From Aliidiomarina indica (GTDB lineage Bacteria; Pseudomonadota; Gammaproteobacteria; Enterobacterales; Alteromonadaceae), in the NCBI RefSeq assembly GCF_015354615.1, contig NZ_JACAVQ010000005.1:147469-211468 (forward strand): DNA of 64,000 bases. Direction: 5' to 3'. The translations under genes were made by a program, and so were the position numbers. This document shows, in pieces, positions 1 through 9,295 of the stretch. Numbering within the stretch: position 1 is the stretch's first letter; each line of letters opens with the position of its first letter. Below the pieces are notes generated by a model. That model did no database searches, was not told where the DNA came from, and saw nothing but the letters and a program-made list of their open reading frames with translations.

Positions 1-3000
1 CGGATCATAAGTTAGTTCCGCATGCAGGCCAGGGTTCAGCGGATCCTGCTTGCTGGCAAACTCTTGATCAGCACACGCCGGGTTATCTCTTAGACGCTGC
101 ATTTGATGTGTGGTTTCCGCCCAAATCGAGCGTAACTGTGCGCGATCGCCGTTAAATACCACCGTGTCCTGCTGGCGAATCATCACTGCGTTGTCGGCGG
201 TCACCGTCCCTAAATCAACCACCACATCGGCCAACTCAAGCTCCGCAAAGCGCTGCTTCACATAGTCTGCAGTTTGTGCAGAAACCTGAATCACACCCCC
301 TAATTCCTCAGCAAAAAGAGCAGCTACTGCATCTTGCTGGGCAGGCAGGCTTACATCAACACCACAATTTCCAGCGAACGCCATCTCCGCCAGGGTTACC
401 ATTAAACCGCCGTCTGAACGATCGTGATACGCCAAAAGCTCATCCCGTGCGACCAGCTCTTGCATCACGGTAAAGAAGGCACGCAAATGCTCGGGCGAGT
501 CGAGATCAACCGGTTGGTCGCCCAATTTACGATACACTTGCGCCAAACTTGATGCGCCTAAACGATTCTGACCGCGCCCTAAATCGAGCAACAGTAATCG
601 CGTTCCATCGATGTCAGGACGCAACTGGGGTGTTACCGTTTTACGCACATCGGTAACGCGACCGAACGCGGTAATCACCAGTGATAATGGAGAAATAACG
701 GCTTTCTCTTCACCGCCTTCCTGCCAACGGGTCTGCATTGACATGGAATCTTTACCGACCGGAATAGTTAATCCCAGTGCTGGGCATAATTCTTCACCTA
801 CGGCTTTAACAGCCGCATACAAGCCGGCGTCTTCGCCAGGGTGACCTGCCGGTGCCATCCAGTTTGCTGATAATTTAATGCGCTTAAAATCACCAATTGC
901 GGTACCCGCAATATTGGTAATGGCTTCAGCCACGGCGACCCGCGCCGATGCGGCGTGGTTTAACAACGCAATAGGCGTACGCTCGCCCATCGCCATTGCT
1001 TCACCGGCATAGCTGTCATAAGAGGCGGCGGTCACACCACAATCGGCCACCGGAATTTGCCACGGGCCGACCATTTGGTCGCGTGCCACTAGACCGGTAA
1101 CGCTGCGATCACCAATGGTAATCAAAAAGGTTTTTTCGGCAATCGCTGGCAACCGCAACAACCGCTGCACCGCATCGTGGACATCAATGGCGCGGGTATC
1201 TAACGCCGGGCTTTGCACAGCGTGGGTAGTTGCATTGCGATGCATTTTCGGTGGCTTGCCCAAAAGCACATTGAGGGGTAAATCCACCGGGTAATTATCA
1301 AAAACTTCATCATACAAACGCAGGGTCTGGCGCTCAGTGGCTTCACCAACCACAGCAAACGGGGCGCGCTCACGCTGACAAATCGCCTCGAAAACCGACA
1401 AACGCTCCGGCGCAATGGCCATTACATAGCGTTCTTGGGATTCATTTGACCAAATCGCCATGGGCGACATGCCTGGCTCATCGTTGGGGATTGCGCGAAG
1501 TTTAAATTCACCACCACGCCCGCCGTCGTTCACAAGCTCTGGCAGCGCGTTCGATAGTCCGCCTGCGCCCACATCATGAATAAATACAATCGGATTCTCA
1601 TCACCAAGCTGCCAGCAGCGGTCAATCACTTCCTGACAACGACGCTCCATTTCTGGGTTATCGCGCTGCACCGAGGCAAAATCGAGGGCTTCTGACGATT
1701 CACCGGAGGCCATCGACGACGCCGCGCCGCCACCCAACCCGATATTCATCGCTGGGCCACCAAGCACTACCAGTGGTGCGCCTACTGGAATCTCATCTTT
1801 TTCTACGTGCGAAGCACGAATATTGCCTAAACCACCGGCAATCATAATCGGCTTATGGTAGCCACGTACTTCTTCACCGTTAAAACTCACAACCTGTTCT
1901 TCGTAGGTACGGAAATACCCGGTGATGTTCGGACGACCAAATTCGTTATTAAATGCAGCGCCACCTAATGGGCCTTCAAGCATAATATCCAGCGCGCTAA
2001 CGATGCGCCCAGGACGACCAAAATCAGCTTCCCAAGGCTGTTCAAAGCCAGGAATACGCAAATTAGAGACAGAGAAACCCACCAGACCTGCTTTCGGTTT
2101 TGCACCGATGCCCGTGGCGCCCTCGTCACGAATTTCACCACCACTACCGGTTGCGGCGCCGGGGTATGGTGAAATTGCGGTTGGGTGGTTATGGGTTTCT
2201 ACTTTCATCAAAATATGAATCGGCTCACCATGGTAGTGATACTCACTTGTGCCCGCTTCTGGGAAGAAACGTCCGGCTTCTGAGCCTTCCATCACCGCTG
2301 CGTTGTCTTTGTAGGCCGACAACACATAATCTGGCGTCGCTTCATAGGTGCGCTTGATCATCTTGAATAGGGATTTTTCTTGATCAACACCATCAATCGT
2401 CCAAGACGCATTAAAAATCTTATGACGGCAATGCTCCGAGTTGGCTTGAGCAAACATATACAGCTCAGCATCCACCGGGTTTCGGTTCAGCTTAATAAAG
2501 TTTTCCGTCAGGTAATCAATTTCGTCGTCGGCAAGAGCAAGTCCCAAGTCACGGTTTGCATCAGCCAGTGCCGACCGGCCTGAGCCCAAAATATCAACAG
2601 TTGTAAAAGGAACTGGCGATTGCTCCGCGAACAAGGCACTTGCATCATCTAACTGGGAAAAGGTGCTCTCGGTCATGCGGTCATGCAAAAGCAACGTCGC
2701 GTTCTTTAACTGCGCCGGACTTAGCTCACCTTGCAGATAGTAACTCACGCCGCGTTCTATCCGCTCAACGCTTGCCAGTCCGCAGTTGTGGGCGATATCG
2801 GTCGCCTTTGAAGACCAAGGAGAAATGGTGCCCACCCGTGGCGTCACCAACACAAGCAATCCATCTGGCGCATGAGATTCCCGCTGCGGGCCATAATGAA
2901 GTAATGCGTCTAGCACTTCTTTTTGCGCTGTGGTGAGCGGTGAACTGGCGTGAACAAAATGAACATATTCCGCATAAATTGCCGTGACAGGCAAATTTTC

Positions 3001-3072
3001 TGCCTGCAGGCGTTGCAGCGTTTTTTGAGCACGAAATTCAGACAAAGCAGGTGAACCACGAAGGATTTCCAC
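1..3072 (-). CDS. purL: Phosphoribosylformylglycinamidine synthase, C-terminus beyond left edge
   Basis: This enzyme makes FGAM from FGAR, glutamine and ATP, the fourth step of purine synthesis, in the cytoplasm. The frame stays open for 1024 codons and runs off the window. The family is about 1295 residues, so the missing part should be the C-terminal glutaminase domain. The N-terminus reads [16 protein letters not shown] from a GTG codon. A conserved core ([15 protein letters not shown], then [18 protein letters not shown]) is readable on the minus strand near 1730-1850. The N-terminal, linker and FGAM-synthetase domains are therefore present. It is divergent from mltF, the same neighbour as in many gammaproteobacteria. 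I saw no convincing PurR operator in the 157-bp gap. Confidence 0.97.
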   Translation of the reverse strand, partial: MEILRGSPALSEFRAQKTLQRLQAENLPVTAIYAEYVHFVHASSPLTTAQKEVLDALLHYGPQRESHAPDGLLVLVTPRVGTISPWSSKATDIAHNCGLASVERIERGVSYYLQGELSPAQLKNATLLLHDRMTESTFSQLDDASALFAEQSPVPFTTVDILGSGRSALADANRDLGLALADDEIDYLTENFIKLNRNPVDAELYMFAQANSEHCRHKIFNASWTIDGVDQEKSLFKMIKRTYEATPDYVLSAYKDNAAVMEGSEAGRFFPEAGTSEYHYHGEPIHILMKVETHNHPTAISPYPGAATGSGGEIRDEGATGIGAKPKAGLVGFSVSNLRIPGFEQPWEADFGRPGRIVSALDIMLEGPLGGAAFNNEFGRPNITGYFRTYEEQVVSFNGEEVRGYHKPIMIAGGLGNIRASHVEKDEIPVGAPLVVLGGPAMNIGLGGGAASSMASGESSEALDFASVQRDNPEMERRCQEVIDRCWQLGDENPIVFIHDVGAGGLSNALPELVNDGGRGGEFKLRAIPNDEPGMSPMAIWSNESQERYVMAIAPERLSVFEAICQRERAPFAVVGEATERQTLRLYDEVFDNYPVDLPLNVLLGKPPKMHRNATTHAVQSPALDTRAIDVHDAVQRLLRLPAIAEKTFLITIGDRSVTGLVARDQMVGPWQIPVADCGVTAASYDSYAGEAMAMGERTPIALLNHAASARVAVAEAITNIAGTAIGDFKRIKLSANWMAPAGHPGEDAGLYAAVKAVGEELCPALGLTIPVGKDSMSMQTRWQEGGEEKAVISPLSLVITAFGRVTDVRKTVTPQLRPDIDGTRLLLLDLGRGQNRLGASSLAQVYRKLGDQPVDLDSPEHLRAFFTVMQELVARDELLAYHDRSDGGLMVTLAEMAFAGNCGVDVSLPAQQDAVAALFAEELGGVIQVSAQTADYVKQRFAELELADVVVDLGTVTADNAVMIRQQDTVVFNGDRAQLRSIWAETTHQMQRLRDNPACADQEFASKQDPLNPGLHAELTYDP

Positions 3073-3229
3073 TGGTAAAGCTCCGGATTGCAAAGAGGGA
3101 CTTGGATGGCCCTGCATTATAGAGAAAAGTGAGGCAATTTGCGACACAAACGAGAATGCACCGACCACTTCCTTCTGGTATAACTAGTTTATGGTCTACA
3201 GAGTAGTTCGACACCGAGGTAAGAGATTT

Positions 3230-4666
3230 ATGATGCAGGCAACGCGAACGCAGCGGCACTCGTTGTTTTCCCTGTTCGTGGGAAGTTTGCTCATTTTTCT
3301 TTTGAGCGCTTGCCAGGCTGACAAAGTGGACCAACACCAACTTGAACGCATTCAAGAACGAGGCAGCTTGCGGGTTGGCACCATGATGTCACCGGTGAAC
3401 TACTATTTAGCCGCTGATCACAGCGGCACTGGCTTCGAATACGAATTGTTTCGCAGTTTCGCCGATTCACTCAACGTCGACCTCGATATTGTTGTGCGTT
3501 ATGAACTGCGAGAATTATGGCAGCTTTTGGAAGCAGGCGAAGTCGACTTTCTCGCGGCCGGCCTTGATGTTACCGATTCGCGGCGACGCATTTTTCGTTT
3601 TTCCCCGCCCTATCACCACGTTGAACAGAAATTGGTTTATCGCCAAGATAGTCGCGATCGGCCAAGAGACTGGTCGCAGGTTGACGGCCGCATTCGCGTT
3701 GTGACCGGTAGCAGCCACGAGGGCTTGCTGAACCGCTTAAGCGAGCAGTACCCCGAGTTAGAGTGGAGTAGCACGCCGCTGTATGACGCCGATGAGCTGC
3801 TCGACCATGTTATGCGCGGCGAAATTGATTTTACCATCGCGGATTCCCATCACTTAGATATCAAGCGGCGTGCATATCCGGATCTCTCGATAGCCTTTAC
3901 CGTGCGTGACGATACCCCACTGGCATGGGCGTTTCCCGGAGGCACCGATGATTCCCTGTATGCAGCGGCCATTGAGTTTATTGGCGCCAGTCATGAAAGT
4001 GGGTTGTTGGTGCAGCTCGTTGATCGCTACTTTGGTCACGTCGCGAAATTTAATGTGGTCGACACGCGCGCGTTCATCGCTGCAACAGAGAATATTCTGC
4101 CGGACTATCGTGATTTATTTGAAGAATACGCCGGTGAGTTTGATTGGCGTTTATTGGCGGCTCTCAGTTATCAAGAATCCCATTGGAACCCTTGGGCCCG
4201 CTCCCCAACCGGCGTGCGCGGCATGATGATGCTTACCCTCCCTACTGCCGAGCAGTTAGGCGTGCGCAGTCGTCTCGACCCGCAACAAAGTATTCGTGGC
4301 GGTGCCGATTATCTGCATCGGTTACACCGCCGTTTGCCCGATCGAATTCAAGAACCGGATCGCACCTGGATGGCCCTCGCCGCATACAATGTAGGCCTCG
4401 GTCACTTAGAGGATGCGCGGGTAATTACACAACGCCAAGGCGGCAATCCAGACTACTGGATTGATGTACGCGAGCGTCTGCCATTGCTTCGGCAGAAACA
4501 ATATTACCGCACCACCCGCTTTGGCTTCGCCCGGGGCGACGAACCCGTGCGCTATGTAGAAAATATTCGACGTTATTTTGATACCTTAGTGTGGCTAGAC
4601 GAACAAGATAGACTTCCCAATGGTGAATCAGAGGCAATCGTTCGCCAAGAACAAATAGCGCAGTAA
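3230..4666 (+). CDS. mltF: Membrane-bound lytic murein transglycosylase F
   Basis: This is an outer-membrane lipoprotein that cleaves peptidoglycan, leaving 1,6-anhydro-muropeptides. The N-terminus is a lipoprotein signal ending in the lipobox LLSAC. A periplasmic substrate-binding-like domain follows (RGSLRVGTMMSPVNYY onward, about residues 40-260). The C-terminal SLT domain is marked by LAALSYQESHWNPWARSPTG, whose Glu is the expected catalytic acid, and by AAYNVGLGHL. I chose the ATG at 3230 because GAGGTAAG lies just upstream and the hydrophobic signal begins right after it; an ATG at 3191 in the same frame would put 13 extra residues before the signal. The length, 478 residues, is close to the E. 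coli protein (518). Confidence 0.93.
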   Translation: MMQATRTQRHSLFSLFVGSLLIFLLSACQADKVDQHQLERIQERGSLRVGTMMSPVNYYLAADHSGTGFEYELFRSFADSLNVDLDIVVRYELRELWQLLEAGEVDFLAAGLDVTDSRRRIFRFSPPYHHVEQKLVYRQDSRDRPRDWSQVDGRIRVVTGSSHEGLLNRLSEQYPELEWSSTPLYDADELLDHVMRGEIDFTIADSHHLDIKRRAYPDLSIAFTVRDDTPLAWAFPGGTDDSLYAAAIEFIGASHESGLLVQLVDRYFGHVAKFNVVDTRAFIAATENILPDYRDLFEEYAGEFDWRLLAALSYQESHWNPWARSPTGVRGMMMLTLPTAEQLGVRSRLDPQQSIRGGADYLHRLHRRLPDRIQEPDRTWMALAAYNVGLGHLEDARVITQRQGGNPDYWIDVRERLPLLRQKQYYRTTRFGFARGDEPVRYVENIRRYFDTLVWLDEQDRLPNGESEAIVRQEQIAQ

Positions 4667-4734
4667 GCGAACGTGGTAATCCCGTCTAAAAGCTGTTACA
4701 AAGAACAAAAAACAAGACCAGAAGGGGAAAGGTG

Positions 4735-4896
4735 ATGGGACGAAAGAGCCGGGTACTGCGCAATGAACGTCGTCGCCAACTTTGGAAGCGCCATCAACGT
4801 TCGGTCGCCGACCGCCGTTCTAAATGGTTTTACACCACAGAAACCTGCCATAAAGTAAGCCTCCCCATCGATTGTCGGGAGCCAGAAGAACTCTAG
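4735..4896 (+). CDS. Small basic protein of 53 residues, unknown function
   Basis: I do not recognise a family. The frame encodes 53 residues, beginning MGRKSRVLRNERRRQLWKRH and ending in EPEEL, with many Arg and Lys in the first 30 residues and two Cys near the C-terminus. A purine-rich stretch (GAAGGGGAAAGG) precedes the ATG at ribosome-binding distance. The frame ends 3 bp before the convergent end of tadA and starts 68 bp after mltF, so it may be co-transcribed with mltF. Supporting points are the clean ribosome-binding site and the fact that it fills the gap exactly. Against it are its small size and lack of a known relative. Confidence 0.5.
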   Translation: MGRKSRVLRNERRRQLWKRHQRSVADRRSKWFYTTETCHKVSLPIDCREPEEL

Positions 4897-4899
4897 ATT

Positions 4900-5397
4900 T
4901 TAGGGTTTCTCACCAGAAGCGGCCCGTTTTAACGCTTTTTGCAAGGCGCGGCGCTTTTGAAAAAAGCCAGACAATTGTTGACGACACTGGGCCTCAAGAA
5001 CGCCATCACTCACCTCAATTTGATGATTCAATTGAGCATGCCGAGTCAGGTCTAACAAACTCCCAGCGGCGCCAGTTTTCGGATCTGCGGTGCCGTACAC
5101 TAAACGCTTTATTCGACTATGCACCAGCAAGCCCGCACACATAGGACATGGTTCTAAGGTGACGTAAAGCGTGGTATCGAGCAGACGATAATTACCGAGC
5201 TTAGCAGCACCCTGACGAATTGCACTGACCTCCGCATGCAGCGAAGGATCGCAACCGCCAATGACCTGATTGCGCCCTTCCCCAATAATTTCATCTTGAT
5301 ACACCAACACAGCGCCGACGGGCACTTCACCATCCGCTTCCGCTTCGGCAGCAAGGGCAATTGCCCGCTGCATATAGAATTCATCTAATTCGCTCAT
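4900..5397 (-). CDS. tadA: tRNA-specific adenosine deaminase
   Basis: TadA deaminates adenosine 34 to inosine in the anticodon of tRNA-Arg(ACG), using zinc. The zinc and catalytic motifs of the cytidine/deoxycytidylate deaminase fold are visible: HAEV (the proton-shuttling Glu follows the His ligand) near residue 54, and PCPMCAG near residue 83 with the two Cys ligands. The length of 165 matches the family. The gene follows the antiporter gene with a 9-bp gap on the same strand. A perfect 8-bp inverted repeat spans that junction and includes the tadA start codon, which suggests coupled translation. Confidence 0.95.
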   Translation of the reverse strand: MSELDEFYMQRAIALAAEAEADGEVPVGAVLVYQDEIIGEGRNQVIGGCDPSLHAEVSAIRQGAAKLGNYRLLDTTLYVTLEPCPMCAGLLVHSRIKRLVYGTADPKTGAAGSLLDLTRHAQLNHQIEVSDGVLEAQCRQQLSGFFQKRRALQKALKRAASGEKP

Positions 5398-5416
5398 GAT
5401 GTCATTTTACATCATG
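5395..5416 (-). promoter_or_regulatory. Inverted repeat covering the tadA start codon and the upstream stop codon
   Basis: The arms CATGATGT and ACATCATG are perfectly complementary around a 6-nt loop. In the leftward mRNA the stem would include the last codons and stop of the antiporter gene and the ATG of tadA. Ribosomes finishing the upstream gene would open it. Whether it regulates translation is inference. Confidence 0.45.
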
Positions 5417-6816
5417 ATCCCGGCAATCACATAGAGCACCGTAGTCACGAACGCCGCAAGCAAGGCATAAGGTAGTTGGGTTTGCACGTGCTCAATATGA
5501 TCAACCCCTGATGCCAGCGATGCAATAATGGTGGTATCGCTAATCGGCGATGCATGGTCACCAAAAATGCCACCGGCCAGCGCGGCACCTACCAATAAGG
5601 GAACCGGTAAGCCTAAGCTCATGGCCAAAGGAATGGCTAGGGGTAACATGATGGCGAAGGTTCCCCAACTCGAACCAATAGCAAATGCCGTCAGCGCTGC
5701 CAGTAAGAAGATCAGCGCCGGAAGTATCCAAGTGGGTAAGGCTTCGTTCAATATATCGGCCAGATAGGCACCACTGCCCAGAGTGCGGGTGGCATCTCCT
5801 AAGGTAATCGCCAACCATAAGATAATCGCCAGCGGCAGAATTTTCCACGCGCCTCGGAGTATTGCCTCAATCAACGTCTTCCAAGACGTTCTTAAGCTCC
5901 ATGCAGTGCCAATAATGGCAATCACCAAGGCGGTGACAATGGCAACAAAGACGCTCACCATACCTTTGCCGCGCACAATAGAGCCGTCGCCTGTGATGTA
6001 CAACATAATGGGCACGAGCAACACCATGGTAATCAAACTCACCAATACAGTCGCTACTGCGCCGCGATGAATCACTTCCTTCGGCCCACGCGCCTCACCG
6101 AGCGACATATTCTTCTCCGCGATGTCGGCGGCCTTTAGTCGGGCTTCACGTTCGTAACGACGCATGGGGCCAAATGACCAACCTGTCCACGCCACACCAA
6201 ACGCCATCATCAAAGCGACAATCGCGTAGAAATTCAGCACCACCGCATAGACCAAGGTCGTGAGCGGATCGGCAACGCCTTGATTACCAATTAAGCCAAG
6301 GTTAAACGCGCCCCAAGCATTGAGTGGGATTAAAATACAGACCGGAGCGCAGGTGGAATCCACAAGGTAGGCAAGCTTCTGTCGAGAAATACCCAGCTTA
6401 TCGTACACCGGCCGCGAAGTAGTTCCCGATGTCATAATAGATACGTTTGATTCAATAAACACCGCCACACCCAGTAACCAGGTAAACAAGCGGGCGCGAC
6501 GTTTATTCGGCACGATCTGTTTTTGTTCTAACGCACGCACGAAATGGGTAAAGGTGCCGCCCCGTTCGAGTACGCCGAAGAGCGCACCAATGGCAAGGGT
6601 GAACCCCCAAATAAGTTGGTTGCTCGGCTCGATAAGCGTTTCCCCCAAACTTATCGTACCGGACCACAATCCCGCCCCCACATTTGGCATAAACAACAAC
6701 ACATGAGCGAGTAAAACACCGCCTAACAGCGCCCAAATCACTTTTCGGGTAGCTATCGCAAAGGCAATGGCAAGGAGAGAGGGCAACAGGCTAATCCAGC
6801 CTAAATCGGTATTCAT
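5407..6816 (-). CDS. NhaC-family Na+/H+ antiporter-like membrane transporter
   Basis: This is a polytopic inner-membrane protein of 469 residues, with roughly 11-12 hydrophobic segments, of the NhaC/ion-transporter superfamily. Features typical of the family include FIESNVSIMTSGTTSRPV, STCAPVCILIPLNAWGAF near the middle, and GSSWGTFAIMLPLAIPLA followed by GDHASPISDTT in the C-terminal half. Exchange of Na+ for H+ fits a marine bacterium, but the true substrate cannot be read from sequence, because relatives include amino-acid and malate/lactate exchangers. The start at 6816 (MNTDLGWISLLPSLLAIAFA) is preceded by AGGGA. A longer frame reaches 6942 but would run into palindromic repeats. Its likely leader therefore contains REP sequence. 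Confidence 0.85.
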   Translation of the reverse strand: MNTDLGWISLLPSLLAIAFAIATRKVIWALLGGVLLAHVLLFMPNVGAGLWSGTISLGETLIEPSNQLIWGFTLAIGALFGVLERGGTFTHFVRALEQKQIVPNKRRARLFTWLLGVAVFIESNVSIMTSGTTSRPVYDKLGISRQKLAYLVDSTCAPVCILIPLNAWGAFNLGLIGNQGVADPLTTLVYAVVLNFYAIVALMMAFGVAWTGWSFGPMRRYEREARLKAADIAEKNMSLGEARGPKEVIHRGAVATVLVSLITMVLLVPIMLYITGDGSIVRGKGMVSVFVAIVTALVIAIIGTAWSLRTSWKTLIEAILRGAWKILPLAIILWLAITLGDATRTLGSGAYLADILNEALPTWILPALIFLLAALTAFAIGSSWGTFAIMLPLAIPLAMSLGLPVPLLVGAALAGGIFGDHASPISDTTIIASLASGVDHIEHVQTQLPYALLAAFVTTVLYVIAGIMM

Positions 6817-6870
6817 GCAGAAATCCCTAAACAAAGTTGGCTTGTGAAACCTTAAACCACCTTTGTTATC

Positions 6871-6883
6871 AACGCAATGCGTT
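6871..6883. repeat. Isolated half of the REP palindrome
   Basis: AACGCAATGCGTT is a perfect palindrome with a central A. It shares the core of the REP units that begin 12 bp further on, but it lacks the outer CC/GG pairs and the GTAG head. It looks like a decayed REP copy and lies in the leader of the antiporter gene. Confidence 0.6.
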
Positions 6884-6891
6884 ACGCTTGC

Positions 6892-7145
6892 GACGTAGCC
6901 AACGCATTGCGTTGGCCTTAGGCTTCGGGCTTTTATCCACACCTGACCAACGCGGTGCGTTGGCTACATAACGGGCACCTGACGTAGCCAACGCATTGCG
7001 TTGGCCATAGGCTTCGGGCTTTTATCCACACCTGACCAACGCGGTGCGTTGGCTACATAACGGGCACCTGACGTAGCCAACGCATTGCGTTGGCCTTAGG
7101 CTTCGGGCTCTTATCCGCACCTGACCAACGCGGTGCGTTGGCTAC
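6892..7145. repeat. Tandem array of three REPIN-like units (89-bp period)
   Basis: Three units begin at 6892, 6981 and 7070. The first two are followed by a 16-nt linker and the third is cut after its CTAC. Inside each is a 73-nt pair of REPs in inverted orientation (6895-6967, 6984-7056, 7073-7145). The left end is GTAG followed by CCAACGCATTGCGTTGG, a palindrome with a central T. The right end is CCAACGCGGTGCGTTGG followed by CTAC. The GTAG-plus-palindrome form is the layout of REPs handled by RAYT (TnpA-REP) transposases. The copies are almost identical (one or two changes in the third), so amplification is recent or maintained. No RAYT gene lies in the window. Confidence 0.85.
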
Positions 7146-7189
7146 TCGATGCCGAACAAGCCAGCTCCCACCGCACTCGAAGCGCAGGC

Positions 7190-7697
7190 AGAAACCTCTA
7201 GGGCAAGGCATAATCGGAGCGATTGAGGGAGCATACCTTAATGGTATGTGACCGATTGAGCTTCGATTATAACGCAGCCATAGAGGCTTTCTGACAAGCC
7301 AGCCCCCGAAGCGCGGGCAGAAACCTCTAGGGCTAGGCATAATCGGAGCGATTGAGGGAGCATACCTTAATGGTATGTGACCGATTGAGCTTCGATTATA
7401 ACGCAGCCATAGAGGCTTTCTGACAAGCCAGCTCCCACCGCACTCGAAGCGCGGGCCGGCGCGCCAATAGCAAGGCATAAACCGACCGATTGAGGGAGCA
7501 TACCTTGATGGTATGTGACCGATTGAGGACGGTTTATAACGCAGCTAGTGGTGATGCCGGACAAGCCAGCTCCCACCGCACTCGAAGCGCAGGCAGAAAC
7601 CTCTAGGGCAAGGCATAATCGGAGCGATTGAGGGAGCATACCTTAATGGTATGTGACCGATTGAGCTTCGATTATAACGCAGCCATAGAGGCTTTCT
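7190..7697. repeat. Cluster 1 of a folded ~103-105 nt repeat (four copies)
   Basis: The copies are at 7190-7292, 7319-7421, 7456-7560 and 7595-7697, separated by near-identical spacers containing GACAAGCCAGC and CGAAGCGC. Each can fold into one long stem. The basal helix is AGAAACCTCTA with TAGAGGCTTTCT in type I, and CCGGCGCGCC with a GATGCCGG end in type II (the third copy). The middle helix is ATAATCGGAGC with GCTTCGATTAT in type I, and ATAAACCG with CGGTTTAT in type II. An internal loop has GATTGAGGGAG on one side and TGACCGATTGA on the other. The apical hairpin is CATACC-TTAAT/TTGAT-GGTATG. The cluster starts 12 bp beyond the guaA stop and fills the gap to the REPIN array. Open frames through it are by-products of the repetition. 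Confidence 0.9.
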
Positions 7698-7709
7698 GAC
7701 AAGCCAGCT

Positions 7710-9287
7710 CTACTCCCATTCGATTGTGGCTGGGGGCTTCCCTGATATGTCATAAACCACGCGCGAAATACCATCGATCTCATTAATGATTCGATTCGAT
7801 ACACGACCGAGCAATTCGTAGGGAAGATGTGCCCAGTGGGCGGTCATAAAGTCGATGGTTTCTACTGCACGCAGCGAGATAACCCAGTCGTATTTGCGCG
7901 CATCACCCATGACGCCCACAGAGCGAACGGGCAGGAATACGGCAAAGGCTTGGCTGACTTTGTGATAGAGTTCGGCTTTGTGTAACTCTTCAATGAAGAT
8001 TGCATCGGCCCGGCGGAGCAAATCGCAGTACTCTTTTTTCACTTCGCCTAGTACCCGCACACCGAGACCTGGGCCAGGGAATGGATGGCGATAGAGCATG
8101 TCATAAGGTAAGCCGAGTTCAAGACCTATTTTACGTACTTCGTCTTTGAATAATTCACGCAATGGCTCAACCAATCCCATTTTCATATCTGCTGGCAGGC
8201 CGCCAACATTATGATGTGATTTAATCACGTGGGCTTTACCCGTTTTAGAGCCTGCCGATTCGATGACATCCGGGTAAATAGTGCCTTGGGCGAGCCAATC
8301 CACTTCCGTAAGCTTGTGTGCTTCTTCGTCGAATACTTCGATAAATGCACGGCCAATCGCTTTACGTTTAGCCTCGGGTTCATCAATACCGTGCAACGCA
8401 TCTAAAAAGCGATCTTCGGCATCCACTTTAATAATGTTCAGGCCATAGTGGTCACCGAACATTTCCATCACTTGCTCTGCTTCGTTGAGCCGCAACAGGC
8501 CATTATCAACAAATACGCAGGTAAGCTGGGCGCCGATGGCACGATGCAGCAACATGGCCGTTACTGATGAATCAACACCGCCTGATAATCCAAGAAGTAC
8601 CTTACCGGTTCCCACTTGCTCGCGGATGCGCTCAATGGCGTCTTCAATAATGGCACCGGGCGTCCAGAGCTTCTCACACTGACAAATATCGAGCACGAAG
8701 TGCTCAAGCATGCGCAACCCTTGGCGGGTATGGGTGACTTCTGGATGAAACTGTACGCCATAGAAGCGTTTTTCTTCGTTCGCCATGGCTGCGTGCGGAC
8801 ATGTTTCAGTGCGCGCTACCGTAATAAAGCCTTCTGGAATTTCACTGACTTTATCGCCGTGACTCATCCACACATCCAGTAAAGGCAAGTTTTGTTCACT
8901 GATGCCATCTTCAATATTTTTAAACAGCGGGCAATCGGCAATTTGTTCTACCCGCGCATAGCCAAATTCACGTAAGTTCGAACCTTGCACTGCGCCACCT
9001 AGTTGAGCGGCCATCGTCTGCATGCCATAACAAACACCAAATACTGGCACGCCCGCTTCAAACACATATTCAGGGGCTCGTGGAGAGTTCGCTTCAACGA
9101 CACTCTCAGGGCCGCCCGATAGCACGATACCATCCGGATTGAAGGCTTTAATGTCTTCTGCATCGACGTCCCAAGCCCAAAGTTCACAGTACACGCCAAT
9201 TTCACGAATACGCCGAGCAATCAGCTGGGTGTACTGTGAACCGAAGTCGAGAATAAGAATACGGTGCTGGTGAATATCTTGTGTCAT
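7710..9287 (-). CDS. guaA: GMP synthase (glutamine-hydrolysing)
   Basis: GuaA converts XMP to GMP with ATP and glutamine. The 525-residue length is standard. The N-terminal class I amidotransferase domain starts [20 protein letters not shown] and contains the nucleophile in GVCYGMQ and the His/Glu pair in [11 protein letters not shown]. The ATP-pyrophosphatase domain has the P-loop [12 protein letters not shown], and the C-terminal dimerisation domain ends KPPATIEWE. It lies 8 bp downstream of guaB in a guaBA operon. No T-rich terminator follows the stop; the structured repeats begin almost at once, so its mRNA should carry them unless it ends early. Confidence 0.98.
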   Translation of the reverse strand: MTQDIHQHRILILDFGSQYTQLIARRIREIGVYCELWAWDVDAEDIKAFNPDGIVLSGGPESVVEANSPRAPEYVFEAGVPVFGVCYGMQTMAAQLGGAVQGSNLREFGYARVEQIADCPLFKNIEDGISEQNLPLLDVWMSHGDKVSEIPEGFITVARTETCPHAAMANEEKRFYGVQFHPEVTHTRQGLRMLEHFVLDICQCEKLWTPGAIIEDAIERIREQVGTGKVLLGLSGGVDSSVTAMLLHRAIGAQLTCVFVDNGLLRLNEAEQVMEMFGDHYGLNIIKVDAEDRFLDALHGIDEPEAKRKAIGRAFIEVFDEEAHKLTEVDWLAQGTIYPDVIESAGSKTGKAHVIKSHHNVGGLPADMKMGLVEPLRELFKDEVRKIGLELGLPYDMLYRHPFPGPGLGVRVLGEVKKEYCDLLRRADAIFIEELHKAELYHKVSQAFAVFLPVRSVGVMGDARKYDWVISLRAVETIDFMTAHWAHLPYELLGRVSNRIINEIDGISRVVYDISGKPPATIEWE

Positions 9288-9295
9288 GTCAGTGT

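Noticed and set aside
3100..3190. PurR operator before purL
   Set aside because: A stretch TTTGCGACACAAACG looked similar, but it does not match the palindromic ACGCAAACGTTTGCGT-type site.
3038..3355. A 105-codon leftward frame across the purL-mltF gap
   Set aside because: It overlaps the purL start and the mltF signal peptide. It has no family resemblance and no ribosome-binding site.
6817..6942. N-terminal extension of the antiporter gene by 42 codons
   Set aside because: The extension runs through REP palindromes and encodes no membrane-protein-like sequence. The ATG at 6816 has a ribosome-binding site.
7053..7478. A 141-codon leftward open frame with repeated peptide blocks across the repeats
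   Set aside because: The frame only reflects the folded repeat units. It has no ribosome-binding site, and base changes follow helix pairing rather than codon positions. The same holds for frames at 7367-7639, 39863-40081 and 40008-40310.
7190..7697. CRISPR array
   Set aside because: The units are ~138 bp with conserved spacers and long inverted repeats. CRISPR repeats are shorter with unrelated spacers, and no cas genes are nearby.
7190..7697. Integron attC sites
   Set aside because: The hairpins resemble attC in shape, but there is no cassette ORF between them, no clear GTTRRRY/RYYYAAC pair at the ends, and no integrase in the window.
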